Positions 31,603 to 41,255 of a DNA stretch of 64,000 nucleotides are shown piece after piece. A program made the translations under genes and the position numbers. Every line of letters begins with the position of its first letter. The stretch's first letter is position 1. The notes below the pieces were generated by a model. It was not told the DNA's origin and did no database searches. It worked only from the letters and a program-made list of their open reading frames with translations. The stretch covers positions 1-64,000 of the forward strand of contig PLWZ01000047.1 in assembly GCA_003151235.1 (NCBI GenBank), in the 5' to 3' direction. The DNA is from Acidimicrobiaceae bacterium (GTDB lineage Bacteria; Actinomycetota; Acidimicrobiia; Acidimicrobiales; RAAP-2).

Positions 31603-32877
31603 CTATGCGGAGGCGGTTGCCCTCGCCGCCGCGCTGCCCATCAGTGGGGCTCGGGTCTCCTTCGGCATCTTGCTCTTCAGCTCTTCCGCGTTCGCACGAA
31701 CCTCGGTCAAGTCGAAGCCGGCTCGGTCGATGTGGGGCTGCAGAGCGGAGACGTCGAAGAGATACACCTTGGCCGCGTTCTCGAGAAGGATCCGCCGAGC
31801 ATCGTCATCCGTCACGCCCGGCGTGGCTACCAGTGTCGCCACTGCGCCCATGGTGCGATCGAAGATCGACTCAAACTGGGGGTAGTCCACCCCGAACATC
31901 GCGGCACCGGATCCTATGTGGACCCCAGGCAGGGGTTGACCCCCAGCATCCTTGCCCACCAGATCGTCCATCGGGATCTGCACGGATGAGAACGGAGAGA
32001 CCCCGACGAAAACGTTCTTCCCCAAGTACTCGCTTGCGAACCGCTCGGTCGTCTGCTCGCGGTTCCTGGTCCGTGCGAATCCCATCCAGTCCCCGGCCGG
32101 GTTCACCATGCTGTCCAGATGCTGGAGTGCGGCAGTCATCATGTAGGCCTGGGTCTCGACGTAGCACACCCGCAACTCTTGGAATCGGTCGAAGACGCCC
32201 CCGGAAATCAGCATCCACAGCGAGCGGTTGGAAAAGAACGCGTTCTCGGCCATGGCCGCCACCAGTGCCGCGAATCCGCCCGGGCCGTAGTCGGGAAGGC
32301 TGGCCCCGCCGTGGGCGCTGATCGGCAAGCCGGTCTCCTGGCAGGCCGCCCAAATCGGATCGAGCGCCGGATCCACCAGGGACCTGCTCTCCCGGGTGAG
32401 CTCCGGCATCATGATCCCGCCCAGGCCGTGCTCCTTGGCCCAGTGGATGTCCCGAACTGCCTGCTCGACATCCATGAACGACGTCTGCATCTGACCGCGA
32501 CGCCTTTCCGGCGCCCGGGCACAGAAGTCCACGAGCCACCGGTTGTAGGCGTGCCGGCCCGCCTCGGCAAGCTCCGCGGTGGCGGCGTGCGGATAGTCGT
32601 CAAGCCGGTTGATCTGGAAGGGCTGCCCGTTCGGAAAAAGCACCTCGGCAACCACACCGATGGCTTCGAGGCTCTCGAGGCGACGATCGGAGTCCCACTG
32701 GACCTCTGGATCCAACTCGGGATGCAGGTTCCCCGCATCGGGGATCTCCGCTTCCTCGGCCGCCTTGACTTCCTCGTCGAAGAGTCCCAGATACTTCTCC
32801 GAGATGTACTCGCGGTACTCGCGACGGGACGCCTTCACATGCCCATCGACCGAGATGACGGCCGTTTTGCCTATCAC
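31603..32877 (-). CDS. Amidohydrolase_2 family metal-dependent hydrolase, paralogue 2
   Basis: The protein has 424 residues from GTG 32877 (VIGKTAVISVDGHVKASR). The metal-site motifs are the same as in paralogue 1: DGH, LPISAHGG, CYVETQ and FGVDYPQFES. The shared NRWLVDFCARAPERRRGQM and VVAEVLFPNGQPFQINRLDD blocks show recent common origin. The frame is open for 132 codons upstream with unrelated sequence. It is divergent from the ABC binding-protein gene, with a 350-bp control region holding a strong dyad. Co-localisation with the importer suggests its substrate or product is imported. Confidence 0.9.
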   Translation of the reverse strand: MIGKTAVISVDGHVKASRREYREYISEKYLGLFDEEVKAAEEAEIPDAGNLHPELDPEVQWDSDRRLESLEAIGVVAEVLFPNGQPFQINRLDDYPHAATAELAEAGRHAYNRWLVDFCARAPERRRGQMQTSFMDVEQAVRDIHWAKEHGLGGIMMPELTRESRSLVDPALDPIWAACQETGLPISAHGGASLPDYGPGGFAALVAAMAENAFFSNRSLWMLISGGVFDRFQELRVCYVETQAYMMTAALQHLDSMVNPAGDWMGFARTRNREQTTERFASEYLGKNVFVGVSPFSSVQIPMDDLVGKDAGGQPLPGVHIGSGAAMFGVDYPQFESIFDRTMGAVATLVATPGVTDDDARRILLENAAKVYLFDVSALQPHIDRAGFDLTEVRANAEELKSKMPKETRAPLMGSAAARATASA

Positions 32878-33093
32878 AATCGTCTTGCCCAGGCAAGGGA
32901 TGACAGCACTGGCACATCGTAAACCCTTCCCGCCGTTTCGGCCGCAGTTCGTTGGACCCATGACCGTCAAAGACAGCCGCGGGCCGATCGGTTTCGGCCG
33001 TGGGTCGAAATGAGGCGCCCAGAGAAGCCCTCCGATGGTCGTCCTCGACCCGCAGCTGCCATCTCCTCTTGCCAGATAATGACGCCTGCTGCG

Positions 33094-33122
33094 CGCAGCG
33101 TGACACTTTGTGTCATGCTGCG
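33094..33122. promoter_or_regulatory. 29-bp dyad in the divergent amidohydrolase/importer control region
   Basis: CGCAGCGTGACAC (33094-33106), TTT, GTGTCATGCTGCG (33110-33122): 12 of 13 positions are inverted-repeat matches and the thirteenth is a G-T pair. It lies 217 bp upstream of the amidohydrolase start and 106 bp upstream of the binding-protein start. The form fits a TetR- or GntR-type operator; no such regulator is encoded in the window. The remaining 320 bp of this gap show no gene. Confidence 0.6.
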
Positions 33123-33227
33123 AACTTGCCAGGTCGATGTCGGACCAAGGCTTGGGGATGGCTCTCGGTCGTCGGTTGCCAACCCAGGTCGACGCCGGCA
33201 GGTTGTGTAACCACGGGGGGTGGGGAA

Positions 33228-34487
33228 GTGACCAAGCGCAGTGGGGTCGCGATTGCGACCGTGATCTTCGCAATGCTCAGCGGTGCTCTGGGCATGAGTC
33301 CGGCGTCGGCGTCAGGTGGGACCCAGGGGGTCACCGCGACGACGATCCGCGTCGGTATTCCTTATGTCGATGTCGCCGCGGTCAAGGCCGTCGGCGTGAA
33401 CATCAACTGGGGCAACGTGACCGACGCCTACAAGGCGGTCATTGCCGACGTCAATGCCCACGGAGGGATCAACGGCCGGAAGATCGTGCCGTTTATCATG
33501 GCCGTTGACCCGACAGGCGCCGCACCCGCTGCCACAGCGTGCACCGCACTCACCCAGGACGACAAGGTCTTCGCAGTCATTGCTCCGCTTCAACCCACGT
33601 GTTACCTGGCCGCCGGGGTGCCAACAATCAATGGGCTTCTCGCGTCCGCTACGGGAACCGGGGTGGCGCAGAACTTCGCCCTGGCCCCACCGGCCTCCAT
33701 CTATGACCCCTTGCAACTGTCGATCTATTCGAAGCAGGGCCTCTTCAAGAACAAGAAGGTGGGTGTCTTTGCCGGGGTGACGACCGACGACACTGAACTC
33801 AAGATCGTCCAGACCTCGCTCTCGAAACTTCACGTCAACGTGGTTTCAAGCGCGGTGGACTCGGCACCGCAGGGCGATCTCTCTGCAGAAAACGAGCAAC
33901 TAGCGGTGATCGCCCAGCGCTTCCAGGCTTCGGGTGTCAATGAGGTGGTAGCGGTCGGCTACGGCAGTTCCGTCTGGCCGGAGGGTCTTTCGGCGATTCA
34001 GAGCAGCTACAACCCGCCCTGGGTGGCGACCAGCGAAAGCGACTTCACCGGAGATGTCGGCGGCAGCAACAACCCGCAGTACCTGGCCAACGTGGTCACC
34101 TCCAGCCCCCTCGCGGGTGGTGCCACGATCTGGGCCGACCCGGGCACCCAGCGTTGCGTCAGGCTCGCTCGGAAGGCCTACCCGTCAGACCACATCAACG
34201 CCTTCAGCGCGACGCTTCCGGGTTCGGAGGCGACCTGGACCGGGATCGAGCAGGCGTGCACCGACGTCGCGCTGTTCACTGACATCGCAAAGGCCGCAGG
34301 CAAGCACTTGACCTTGGCCAGTTTCATGCACGCCGGTTACGCGCTCCGAAATGTCGTGATCCCGGGATCAAGCGCGCCGATCTCGTTCGGCCCGAACCAG
34401 CCCTACGCACTCGGTCCGGTGTACATGGTTCACTATGACCCCAGCACCAAGGCAATCGTCGTCGCGAGCAAGCCGGTCACGAAGTGA
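33228..34487 (+). CDS. Branched-chain-type ABC transporter substrate-binding protein
   Basis: The 419-residue type-I periplasmic-binding-fold protein has an N-terminal Sec signal, VTKRSGVAIATVIFAMLSGA, with an AxA-like site at SPASASG and no lipobox. The mature part starts with TTIRVGIPYVDVAAVKAVG and has YKAVIADVNAHGGINGRKI, the usual LivK-like block. The ligand is unknown; such proteins bind amino acids, amides, urea or aromatic acids. The GTG start follows GGGGAA. It is followed 61 bp later by the MFS-ATPase fusion, and all three importer genes read in one direction. Confidence 0.9.
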   Translation: MTKRSGVAIATVIFAMLSGALGMSPASASGGTQGVTATTIRVGIPYVDVAAVKAVGVNINWGNVTDAYKAVIADVNAHGGINGRKIVPFIMAVDPTGAAPAATACTALTQDDKVFAVIAPLQPTCYLAAGVPTINGLLASATGTGVAQNFALAPPASIYDPLQLSIYSKQGLFKNKKVGVFAGVTTDDTELKIVQTSLSKLHVNVVSSAVDSAPQGDLSAENEQLAVIAQRFQASGVNEVVAVGYGSSVWPEGLSAIQSSYNPPWVATSESDFTGDVGGSNNPQYLANVVTSSPLAGGATIWADPGTQRCVRLARKAYPSDHINAFSATLPGSEATWTGIEQACTDVALFTDIAKAAGKHLTLASFMHAGYALRNVVIPGSSAPISFGPNQPYALGPVYMVHYDPSTKAIVVASKPVTK

Positions 34488-34548
34488 GCCTGGTCTAGGT
34501 CTACGCCACACCGCCGCGCCCGTCAGACTCCGCGAGTGAGGGGTATCA

Positions 34549-36759
34549 ATGTCCACGGCAGAGAGCGATGCCCACCATGCGCGTACTTCGGACCTGGCAC
34601 AGGCGGTCGTAGACAGCTCATCTGAGCGCCAACGGGCCGAGCAGGCTGAGGGCGTCCTGCTGCCGGACGATCTCCTCCCAGGCACCAGGGAAACACATAC
34701 CTCGCTGAAGGACGGCCTGCAGAAGGTCGGCTTTCGCACCTTCACCATCCTGCTGATAATCGTCTCACTCGACAACCTTCAGAGCTCCGGCCTCGCGGTG
34801 CTGGCCCCAAACATCCAGGCATCGCTTCACGTCAGCTCCGGGGTGATCGTCTTTGTGAGCGGGATCTCCGGAGGGTTCCTCGTTCTCGGGATCGTGCCTC
34901 TCGGATGGCTGGCCGACAGGGTTAGGCGGGCGCCGATCGTCGGGATCGCCACCTTCGTGTTCGGCATCATGGTCTTCGCCTCGGGGGTCGCTTCGAACAT
35001 CTTCTTGTTCTTCCTGGCCCGGTTTGGGGCAGGCGTGTCTCAATCGAGCACCCAGACGGTGCACACGTCACTACTGGCCGACACCTACCCGATCGGTCTG
35101 CGGGGGCGCATCAGTGCGGGGATGGCGATCGGCGCCGGAACCGCCGGCGCCTTGAGCCCGCTCTTGGTCGGATCCATCACCACCGCGGTCGGTGGGGCAA
35201 ACGGTTGGCGCTGGGCGTTCTGCCTGCTCGCGGCCCCGATCCTCCTCGTTTCTGTCATCGCTTTTGGCCTACCGGAACCTCCTAGAGGGCAGTTCGAGAA
35301 GTTGGACGTCCTCGGTGAGGTCATCGAAGACCCCGACCCGGTGCCACCGTCGCTGGAGGCCGCGTTTGGGCGGATCACACGCATCCGCACCATAAAGGCC
35401 TGCCTGGTGGCCTTTTCCGCCATCGGGTTCGGCCTGTTCACGGGCCCGGTCCTGGGCAACCTATTTCTGAAGCAGCACTTCCATCTCGATGCCTTTCGGC
35501 GCGGACTGATCGGCACGATCGGTGGGATCGGGGTGCTCATCGCGCTGCCCTTTATCGGTCGTTACTACGACCGCCTGTACCACCAGGACCCGGCCAAGGC
35601 ACTGGCGCTCATCGGCAAGGTCCTCCTGCCCGCGGCCGTGCTGACACCGATCCAGTACTTCATGCCGAACGTGTGGCTGTACGCCGTGTTCAGCGTTCCG
35701 ACTGCGGTTCTCCTGTTGACCTCGTTCTCGATGATCGCCCCGATCCTCCAATCCGTCGCTCCCTACCGGCTCCGAGGCCTCACCTTCGCGGTCTCGTCGA
35801 TCTACGTCTTCTTCATTGGCGCCACCGGTGGGGCAGCACTGTCGGCACTGTTCGACGCATCGTTCGGCCCTCGGACTGCCATCCTGCTCGTCTCGATCCC
35901 TTCCATCCTCCTCGGTGGCATCCTGATCATCAGGAGTTCGAGATTCGTGCGCAACGATCTCTCCTTGGTCGTCGTGGAGCTCCAGGAGGAGCTCGAGGAT
36001 CACAAGCGTCGACAAGCCGATCCTGACTCGATACCCGTTCTCCAGCTGAACGCGATCGACTTCAGTTATGGAAACGTGCAAGTCCTCTTCGACCTGGCAT
36101 TCGAAGTCAAGCGGGGAGAGGTCCTGGCCCTGCTCGGGACGAACGGTGCGGGTAAGTCGACTGCGCTCCGTATCGCCGCCGGTCTTGAAACCCCCTCTCG
36201 AGGGGTCGTACGCCTCGATGGGCGAACGATCACCTACACGTCCCCTGAGCAACGGTCGCGGCTCGGGATCCACTTCCTGCCTGGGGGGAAGGGCGTCTTT
36301 CCCGAAATGACGATCGCCGAGAACCTCGAGATCGGAGCTTTCGCCTACCGATCCGATCGCGCCGACACCCGCGATCGGATCGAGCGAGTCTTCAATCTGT
36401 TTCCGATGTTGGCGCAGCGAAGGACCAAGCGGGCCGACACGCTATCGGGCGGTCAGCAACAGATGCTGGCCCTCGCCATCTCCCTGCTGCACGATCCCAA
36501 GGTCCTCATGATCGACGAACTCTCGCTCGGGCTCGCCCCAATCATCGTCCAAGAGTTGATCACGATGGTGGAGCGACTGAAGGAAGAGGGCGTGACGCTG
36601 ATCATCGTCGAACAGTCGCTGAACGTTGCGGCCGCGATCGCCGACAGAGCCATCTTTATGGAGAAGGGCCAGGTCCGGTTCAGTGGACCGATGGACGAGC
36701 TCATGGCACGCGACGATCTGGCTCGGGCCGTCTTCCTCGGAGGCCAGATGCCCACATGA
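34549..36759 (+). CDS. MFS transporter fused to a LivF-like ABC ATPase
   Basis: The 736-residue fusion has a charged N-terminal tail of ~60 residues and then about 12 membrane spans with the MFS motif A GWLADRVRRAPIVG (about residues 116-129). The spans end near residue 465. After a short helical linker (LQEELEDHKRRQ), residues ~490-736 form a complete ATPase: Walker A GTNGAGKST (about 529), signature LSGGQQQMLALA, Walker B KVLMIDELSLGLAP and H-loop replaced by VEQS as in LivF proteins. The frame is continuous. It overlaps the next gene by 4 bp (ATGA). An ATPase of the LivF class is otherwise missing from this importer, so the fusion probably supplies it. Confidence 0.9.
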   Translation: MSTAESDAHHARTSDLAQAVVDSSSERQRAEQAEGVLLPDDLLPGTRETHTSLKDGLQKVGFRTFTILLIIVSLDNLQSSGLAVLAPNIQASLHVSSGVIVFVSGISGGFLVLGIVPLGWLADRVRRAPIVGIATFVFGIMVFASGVASNIFLFFLARFGAGVSQSSTQTVHTSLLADTYPIGLRGRISAGMAIGAGTAGALSPLLVGSITTAVGGANGWRWAFCLLAAPILLVSVIAFGLPEPPRGQFEKLDVLGEVIEDPDPVPPSLEAAFGRITRIRTIKACLVAFSAIGFGLFTGPVLGNLFLKQHFHLDAFRRGLIGTIGGIGVLIALPFIGRYYDRLYHQDPAKALALIGKVLLPAAVLTPIQYFMPNVWLYAVFSVPTAVLLLTSFSMIAPILQSVAPYRLRGLTFAVSSIYVFFIGATGGAALSALFDASFGPRTAILLVSIPSILLGGILIIRSSRFVRNDLSLVVVELQEELEDHKRRQADPDSIPVLQLNAIDFSYGNVQVLFDLAFEVKRGEVLALLGTNGAGKSTALRIAAGLETPSRGVVRLDGRTITYTSPEQRSRLGIHFLPGGKGVFPEMTIAENLEIGAFAYRSDRADTRDRIERVFNLFPMLAQRRTKRADTLSGGQQQMLALAISLLHDPKVLMIDELSLGLAPIIVQELITMVERLKEEGVTLIIVEQSLNVAAAIADRAIFMEKGQVRFSGPMDELMARDDLARAVFLGGQMPT

Positions 36760-39620
36760 CTCTGGCCACCGTCTCGTGGATCAATAGCCAGATTGTCTTC
36801 GATGGTGTCGTGCAGGGAATGGCGATTGCGATCATCGCCGTGGGAGTCATTCTCGTCTACAGAGCCACACGAATCATCAACTTCGCGGTCGGGGGGATGG
36901 GCGTCGTAGGGGCGGTGATCCTCGCGCTGCTCAACATCCAGTACCACGTGCCGTTCTGGCCGTCGTTCATCATCGCCATCTTGATCGGGCTGGTGTTCGG
37001 CGCGGCCGTCGACTCGACGATCGTGCGACGACTGCGACGTGCGCCGAAGGTCGTCATTCTCGTGGCGACGATCGGGATCGCTCAGGTGGCCCAGGCGATC
37101 GCGGCGGAGATCCCCACACCGAGCAACGTGAGCGTTCGGTATCCGACGGTCTTCAACGGGTCATGGACCGTGGCCGGAGTGAGCATTCATGGCTCCGACC
37201 TCAGTGTCTTGGTGCTGGTTCCGCTGAGCCTGGTCGCCCTGATGTGGTTCCTCGATCGGACGACGCTCGGCAAGACGGTGAAGGCCTGTGCCACCAACCC
37301 GGAGCTGGCCCGGATCTCGAGCGTCAGTCCGAAGTGGGTGTCGACCATGGTCTGGTCGCTGGGCGCCGGCCTCTCGACGCTGTCCATCATCCTCATCGCC
37401 GGTCAGGCCGGCTCGGTCGGAATGGTGGCCAACCTGGGTCCCGAGACGCTCTCTCGAGCCCTTGCCGCTGCCGTGATCGCTGGAATGACGTCGGTGCGCA
37501 GAGCGATCCTTGCCAGTGTGGTGATCGGCATCGTCCAGAACATCGTCACGTTCAACTTTCTCGCGGATCCCGGTATCACCGATCTATTGCTCTTCGTCGT
37601 GATCCTGGTCGCACTGGGTTTCTACCGGAACGAGCGTGGCGGTGGAGCCCAGGTCTTTGCGTTCACACCGAAGGCTCGGCCGATCCCCGAGCGGCTCCGA
37701 TCCATCTGGTGGATACGTCACCTCGACAAGGGTGGCGTGCTCCTTCTCGGGTTGATCGGCATTCTGCTTCCGATCATCGTGACGCGGCCCTCCAGCCAGC
37801 AGCTCTTCGCGGCGGTCCTGGCCTATGCCATCTGCGCTTCGTCGCTGACTGTCGTGACCGGGTGGTCGGGCCAGCTGTCGCTCGGTCAGATGGCGTTCGC
37901 CGGTCTCGGCGCGCTCTTCGCCGCGCGACTGGTCTTCGAGGGTGTGCCGTTCTGGGCCACGGTCGCCGTAGCCGCAGCGGCAACAGCCATTCTGGCTGCG
38001 GTCGTCGGCGTCGGCTCCTTGCGGGTGCGCGGCCTGTACCTCGCCGTGGTCACGTTTGCCTTCGCTCTCGCGGCGCAGCAGTACTTCTACCTCTTGCCCG
38101 TCTTCAGCGGAGAATCGACTGACGGGGTCACCGTCCCATACAGCCCGGGCCATCTCTTCTTCCTGGCTTTCTCGGGCAACCGCACCTACTACTACGTGGT
38201 CCTGGTGATCCTGGCCCTGGTGATTGCGCTGCTGAGTCGATTCCGGTCGAGCAGCCTCGGCCGGACCACCAAGGCCGTTCGGGACAACGAAATCGCCGCA
38301 GCGGCCTTTACCGTCGCTCCGCCAGTCACCAAGGTCCGGGCCTTCGTCGTCGCGGGCGCACTCGCGGGATTGGGCGGCGCGTTGTTGAGTGGGGCGTTCG
38401 CCAGCATTCCGTTCGTGCCGAGCGGTGGCGGAGGCGCAGGGTTCTTCCTCGTAAACGGCTCGCTGTCGCTCGTCGCCATGGTCGTCATCGGCGGGATGGG
38501 TTCGGTCACCGGGGCGGTCTTGGGGGCGATCTGGGTCGTCGGCATCCCGGCGTTCGCCCCTAACAACCAGGTGCTGGCACTCCTCACATCGAGCGTCGGC
38601 CTGCTGGTGATCCTCCTGTACTTCCCGCGCGGGCTCAACCAGATCGTCAGCGGCGTCCGCGACGCCATCGTCGACTTTGCAGACCGTCGACTGGGCGAGC
38701 GGGCCGCACCCGAAACAGCCCCGTACCCGGCGGCGGTGCGCCGGGCCGAGCCCGCCCAGCTTGGCCCCGGAGAGCCGGCGCTTGCGGTGACAAATCTGAG
38801 CGTCAACTTCGGGGGGAATCTTGCCCTCAACGAGGCCACGTTGACCGTCGGTGACAGGGAGATCGTCGGTCTCATCGGGAACAACGGCGCCGGCAAGTCG
38901 ACGCTCATGAACGCCGTCGGCGGCTTCGTGACCAGCCACGGCTCGGTGCGACTCCTTGGGGACGAGATCGGTGACAAGTCCCCGGCCCGTCGAGCCGCTC
39001 TCGGACTGGGGCGGACCTTCCAGTCAGCGATGCTGTTCCCGGAGCTGACGGTCAGCGAGACCCTTTTGGTTGCGCTCGAGGCGAGGCGCAGCACCGGGGT
39101 GCTCTCAACGGCGTTCTCGCTCCCGCGGGCGAGGCGCCACAGCCGCGAGGTCTACGCCGAAGTTGGCGAACTCGTCGCCTTCCTCGGGCTGGCCCAGTAC
39201 CGGGACTCCTTTGTGAGCGACCTCTCAACGGGGACCAGGAGGGTCGTCGAGTTAGCGGGCCTGCTCGCCCTGAACGCCAGGGTCCTCTGTCTCGACGAAC
39301 CGACCGCCGGACTCGCGCAGCGAGAGACCGAGGCCTTCGGACCCCTGATTACCGCCGTGCAGCGAGAACTCCAGGCTTCGGTGCTTGTGATCGAGCACGA
39401 CATGCCCGTCGTCATGAGTATCAGCCAGCGCGTCTATTGCCTGGAGACGGGGGCGATCATCGCGGAGGGGCCGCCCAGTGATATCCAACACGACCCTCGG
39501 GTTATCGCCAGCTATCTCGGCACCGATGAGCGAGCCATCGCCCGGAGTGGAAAGACGAACCGGGAATCACAACCGTCCGTGCCAGTGATCACCTCCGCGG
39601 TTCCGCCATCAATCGTCTAG
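36756..39620 (+). CDS. LivH-LivM-LivG fusion: branched-chain-type ABC permease/permease/ATPase
   Basis: The 954-residue protein has a LivH-like permease at about residues 1-290 (AVGVILVYRATRIINFAVGG), a LivM-like permease at about 325-640 (VVTGWSGQLSLGQMAFAGLG), and a LivG-like ATPase at about 670-930 with Walker A GNNGAGKST, Walker B VLCLDEPTAGLAQ and H-loop VLVIEHDM. The ABC signature is DLSTGTRRVVELA, not the consensus LSGGQ; LivG proteins often vary here. With the upstream binding protein and MFS-LivF fusion it completes a five-component importer in three chains. Translation is coupled to the fusion gene by the ATGA overlap. Confidence 0.93.
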   Translation: MTLATVSWINSQIVFDGVVQGMAIAIIAVGVILVYRATRIINFAVGGMGVVGAVILALLNIQYHVPFWPSFIIAILIGLVFGAAVDSTIVRRLRRAPKVVILVATIGIAQVAQAIAAEIPTPSNVSVRYPTVFNGSWTVAGVSIHGSDLSVLVLVPLSLVALMWFLDRTTLGKTVKACATNPELARISSVSPKWVSTMVWSLGAGLSTLSIILIAGQAGSVGMVANLGPETLSRALAAAVIAGMTSVRRAILASVVIGIVQNIVTFNFLADPGITDLLLFVVILVALGFYRNERGGGAQVFAFTPKARPIPERLRSIWWIRHLDKGGVLLLGLIGILLPIIVTRPSSQQLFAAVLAYAICASSLTVVTGWSGQLSLGQMAFAGLGALFAARLVFEGVPFWATVAVAAAATAILAAVVGVGSLRVRGLYLAVVTFAFALAAQQYFYLLPVFSGESTDGVTVPYSPGHLFFLAFSGNRTYYYVVLVILALVIALLSRFRSSSLGRTTKAVRDNEIAAAAFTVAPPVTKVRAFVVAGALAGLGGALLSGAFASIPFVPSGGGGAGFFLVNGSLSLVAMVVIGGMGSVTGAVLGAIWVVGIPAFAPNNQVLALLTSSVGLLVILLYFPRGLNQIVSGVRDAIVDFADRRLGERAAPETAPYPAAVRRAEPAQLGPGEPALAVTNLSVNFGGNLALNEATLTVGDREIVGLIGNNGAGKSTLMNAVGGFVTSHGSVRLLGDEIGDKSPARRAALGLGRTFQSAMLFPELTVSETLLVALEARRSTGVLSTAFSLPRARRHSREVYAEVGELVAFLGLAQYRDSFVSDLSTGTRRVVELAGLLALNARVLCLDEPTAGLAQRETEAFGPLITAVQRELQASVLVIEHDMPVVMSISQRVYCLETGAIIAEGPPSDIQHDPRVIASYLGTDERAIARSGKTNRESQPSVPVITSAVPPSIV

Positions 39621-39899
39621 CGACCCCAGGGGCCTTCGCCGGTCCCGGTCGGCTCGCGATCGGCCATCCTCGCGAGTGCCTGCCGCTCGGATGCGCCCCG
39701 AGCGGGTGAGGTCGGACACAAACATCGTGGGTCGGTACGCCTTTGGGCGGCCTCAGCGGTTGCAAATTGAGCTACAAGTGGCAGAATCTGCCATGCGGGA
39801 GCGAGGGGAACGTGCGACGAGTGGGCTTCGAGGTCGCGGGCGTCTTGTCTGCGAGCTCCCCGTGATTGACCGTCGAACATCGACTTTAGAGGAGGTCCC

Positions 39900-41255
39900 G
39901 TGACCGTTACGCCTGCTGTATTGACGAATCCGCCATCTGGAGCGGGGTCTGAGCCCTTCGTGCCGACCGGCGCTTACCGCGGTGATCTCGACGAGTTCGA
40001 CTATGTCGAAGAGGAGTGGTTTGCGAGCGGTGAGGTCGACGGCCACCCCTACACCACATCGGTGTTCGTGCGACGCCCGCGGGACAAGGCCCACTTCAGC
40101 GGCACCGTCATCGTCGAGCCGGTGCATGCAGCCAGTGCGGCACCGGTCTGGATCTACACGTCGCTGTATCAGCTGCGTTCAGGTCACGCATGGGCCGCTG
40201 TCTGCTCGCAGAAGAGCGCGCTCGATGCCTTCGTCAAGCCATCCAACGAGCAACGGTACGCGTCTCTCGATATCTGGTCCGACGCGACGCCCACCGAGGG
40301 TTCCGGCTTCTCCGCTCTCCCCCGGGACCCTGCCCAGATGCAGGCGCGCATGGAGCACATGCGTAAGGTCAACCAGCAGTCGACGCCGATCCTGGCGCAG
40401 GTGGGTGCTGCGCTTGCCAGCGGGGTCGGCCCCTTCTCGGACCTGGGCGTCCGCCATGTCATCCTCACCGGTCACTCGCAGACGGGCGGGACCGTGACCG
40501 ACTACATCCTGAACGGCCACGATGCGCTGCGCAACGAAGATGGCTCCCCCGTGTATCACGGGTTCTTCCCGAGCGGTGCACCGTCGGTGAAGTTCGGGCC
40601 GTGCGACGTGCCGATCGTGCAGGTGCTGAGCGACGGTGACATCTCGAACCCCCACCGGCCCGGCAGGGAGGGCCGCGGCTATCGACGGTCCGACAGCGAC
40701 GACGCCGCCGATCGCTACCGCCTCTACGAACTGGCCGGCGTTGCCCACATGGGTACCCGGTACCCCCCGTACAGCGATAACGCAATGTGGCAGAACGATC
40801 CGCTCGGCACCGCCGGGAACGTCCCGACCGACGCGACGATGAACAGCCTGCCCCACGACGAGCTCTTCTGCATGGGGATGCACCACCTCGTGCGGTGGGT
40901 CAACGACGGCGTGTCGCCGCCCCGCGCCGACCGTATAGAAGCCGGTCCCGACGGGCTCTTCGTGAAGGATGAATGCGGAAACAGTCGCGGTGGGATTCGC
41001 TGTCCTCAGATGGACGTGCCCCGTCTGAAGTACATCTCCAACCCGGCAGTCGACGACCAAGGAATGCCCGCCTTCGGCGTCGTCGGAATCGAGAAGCCCC
41101 TGCCTCCCGAGACGCTCAAGCAGCTCTACCGGGATCACGACGACTACGTCGAGCGTTTCGAGCATCGATTGGAGGAGCTGGAGTCACAAGGCTGGCTGCT
41201 TCCTGCCGATGCCGATGAGATGCGCCGGGAGGCTCGAGAGGCGACGGTGCCCTGA
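39900..41255 (+). CDS. Alpha/beta hydrolase domain protein (Abhydrolase_10-like), copy 1
   Basis: The 451-residue protein has the serine-hydrolase elbow TGHSQTGG near residue 197 and conserved blocks HFSGTVIVEPVHA, VQVLSDGDISNP and a C-terminal GGIRCPQMDVPRLKY that are shared with the second copy at 47849. No signal peptide is seen. Family members are poorly characterised; esterase or amidase action is likely. AGAGGAGGT precedes the GTG start at 39900. The 280-bp upstream gap has a promoter-like TTGCAA..CAGAAT pair near 39760. It follows the importer genes on the same strand. Confidence 0.85.
   Translation: MTVTPAVLTNPPSGAGSEPFVPTGAYRGDLDEFDYVEEEWFASGEVDGHPYTTSVFVRRPRDKAHFSGTVIVEPVHAASAAPVWIYTSLYQLRSGHAWAAVCSQKSALDAFVKPSNEQRYASLDIWSDATPTEGSGFSALPRDPAQMQARMEHMRKVNQQSTPILAQVGAALASGVGPFSDLGVRHVILTGHSQTGGTVTDYILNGHDALRNEDGSPVYHGFFPSGAPSVKFGPCDVPIVQVLSDGDISNPHRPGREGRGYRRSDSDDAADRYRLYELAGVAHMGTRYPPYSDNAMWQNDPLGTAGNVPTDATMNSLPHDELFCMGMHHLVRWVNDGVSPPRADRIEAGPDGLFVKDECGNSRGGIRCPQMDVPRLKYISNPAVDDQGMPAFGVVGIEKPLPPETLKQLYRDHDDYVERFEHRLEELESQGWLLPADADEMRREAREATVP

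Noticed and set aside
37163-38122. 319-codon frame inside the LivHMG gene
   Set aside because: It lies in another frame of a gene with unambiguous permease motifs and is Arg/Pro-rich, typical of an out-of-frame reading of GC-rich DNA.
37584-38939. 451-codon minus-strand frame opposite the LivHMG gene
   Set aside because: It is highly charged with Asp/Arg/Gln runs and has no domain. The plus strand is clearly coding.
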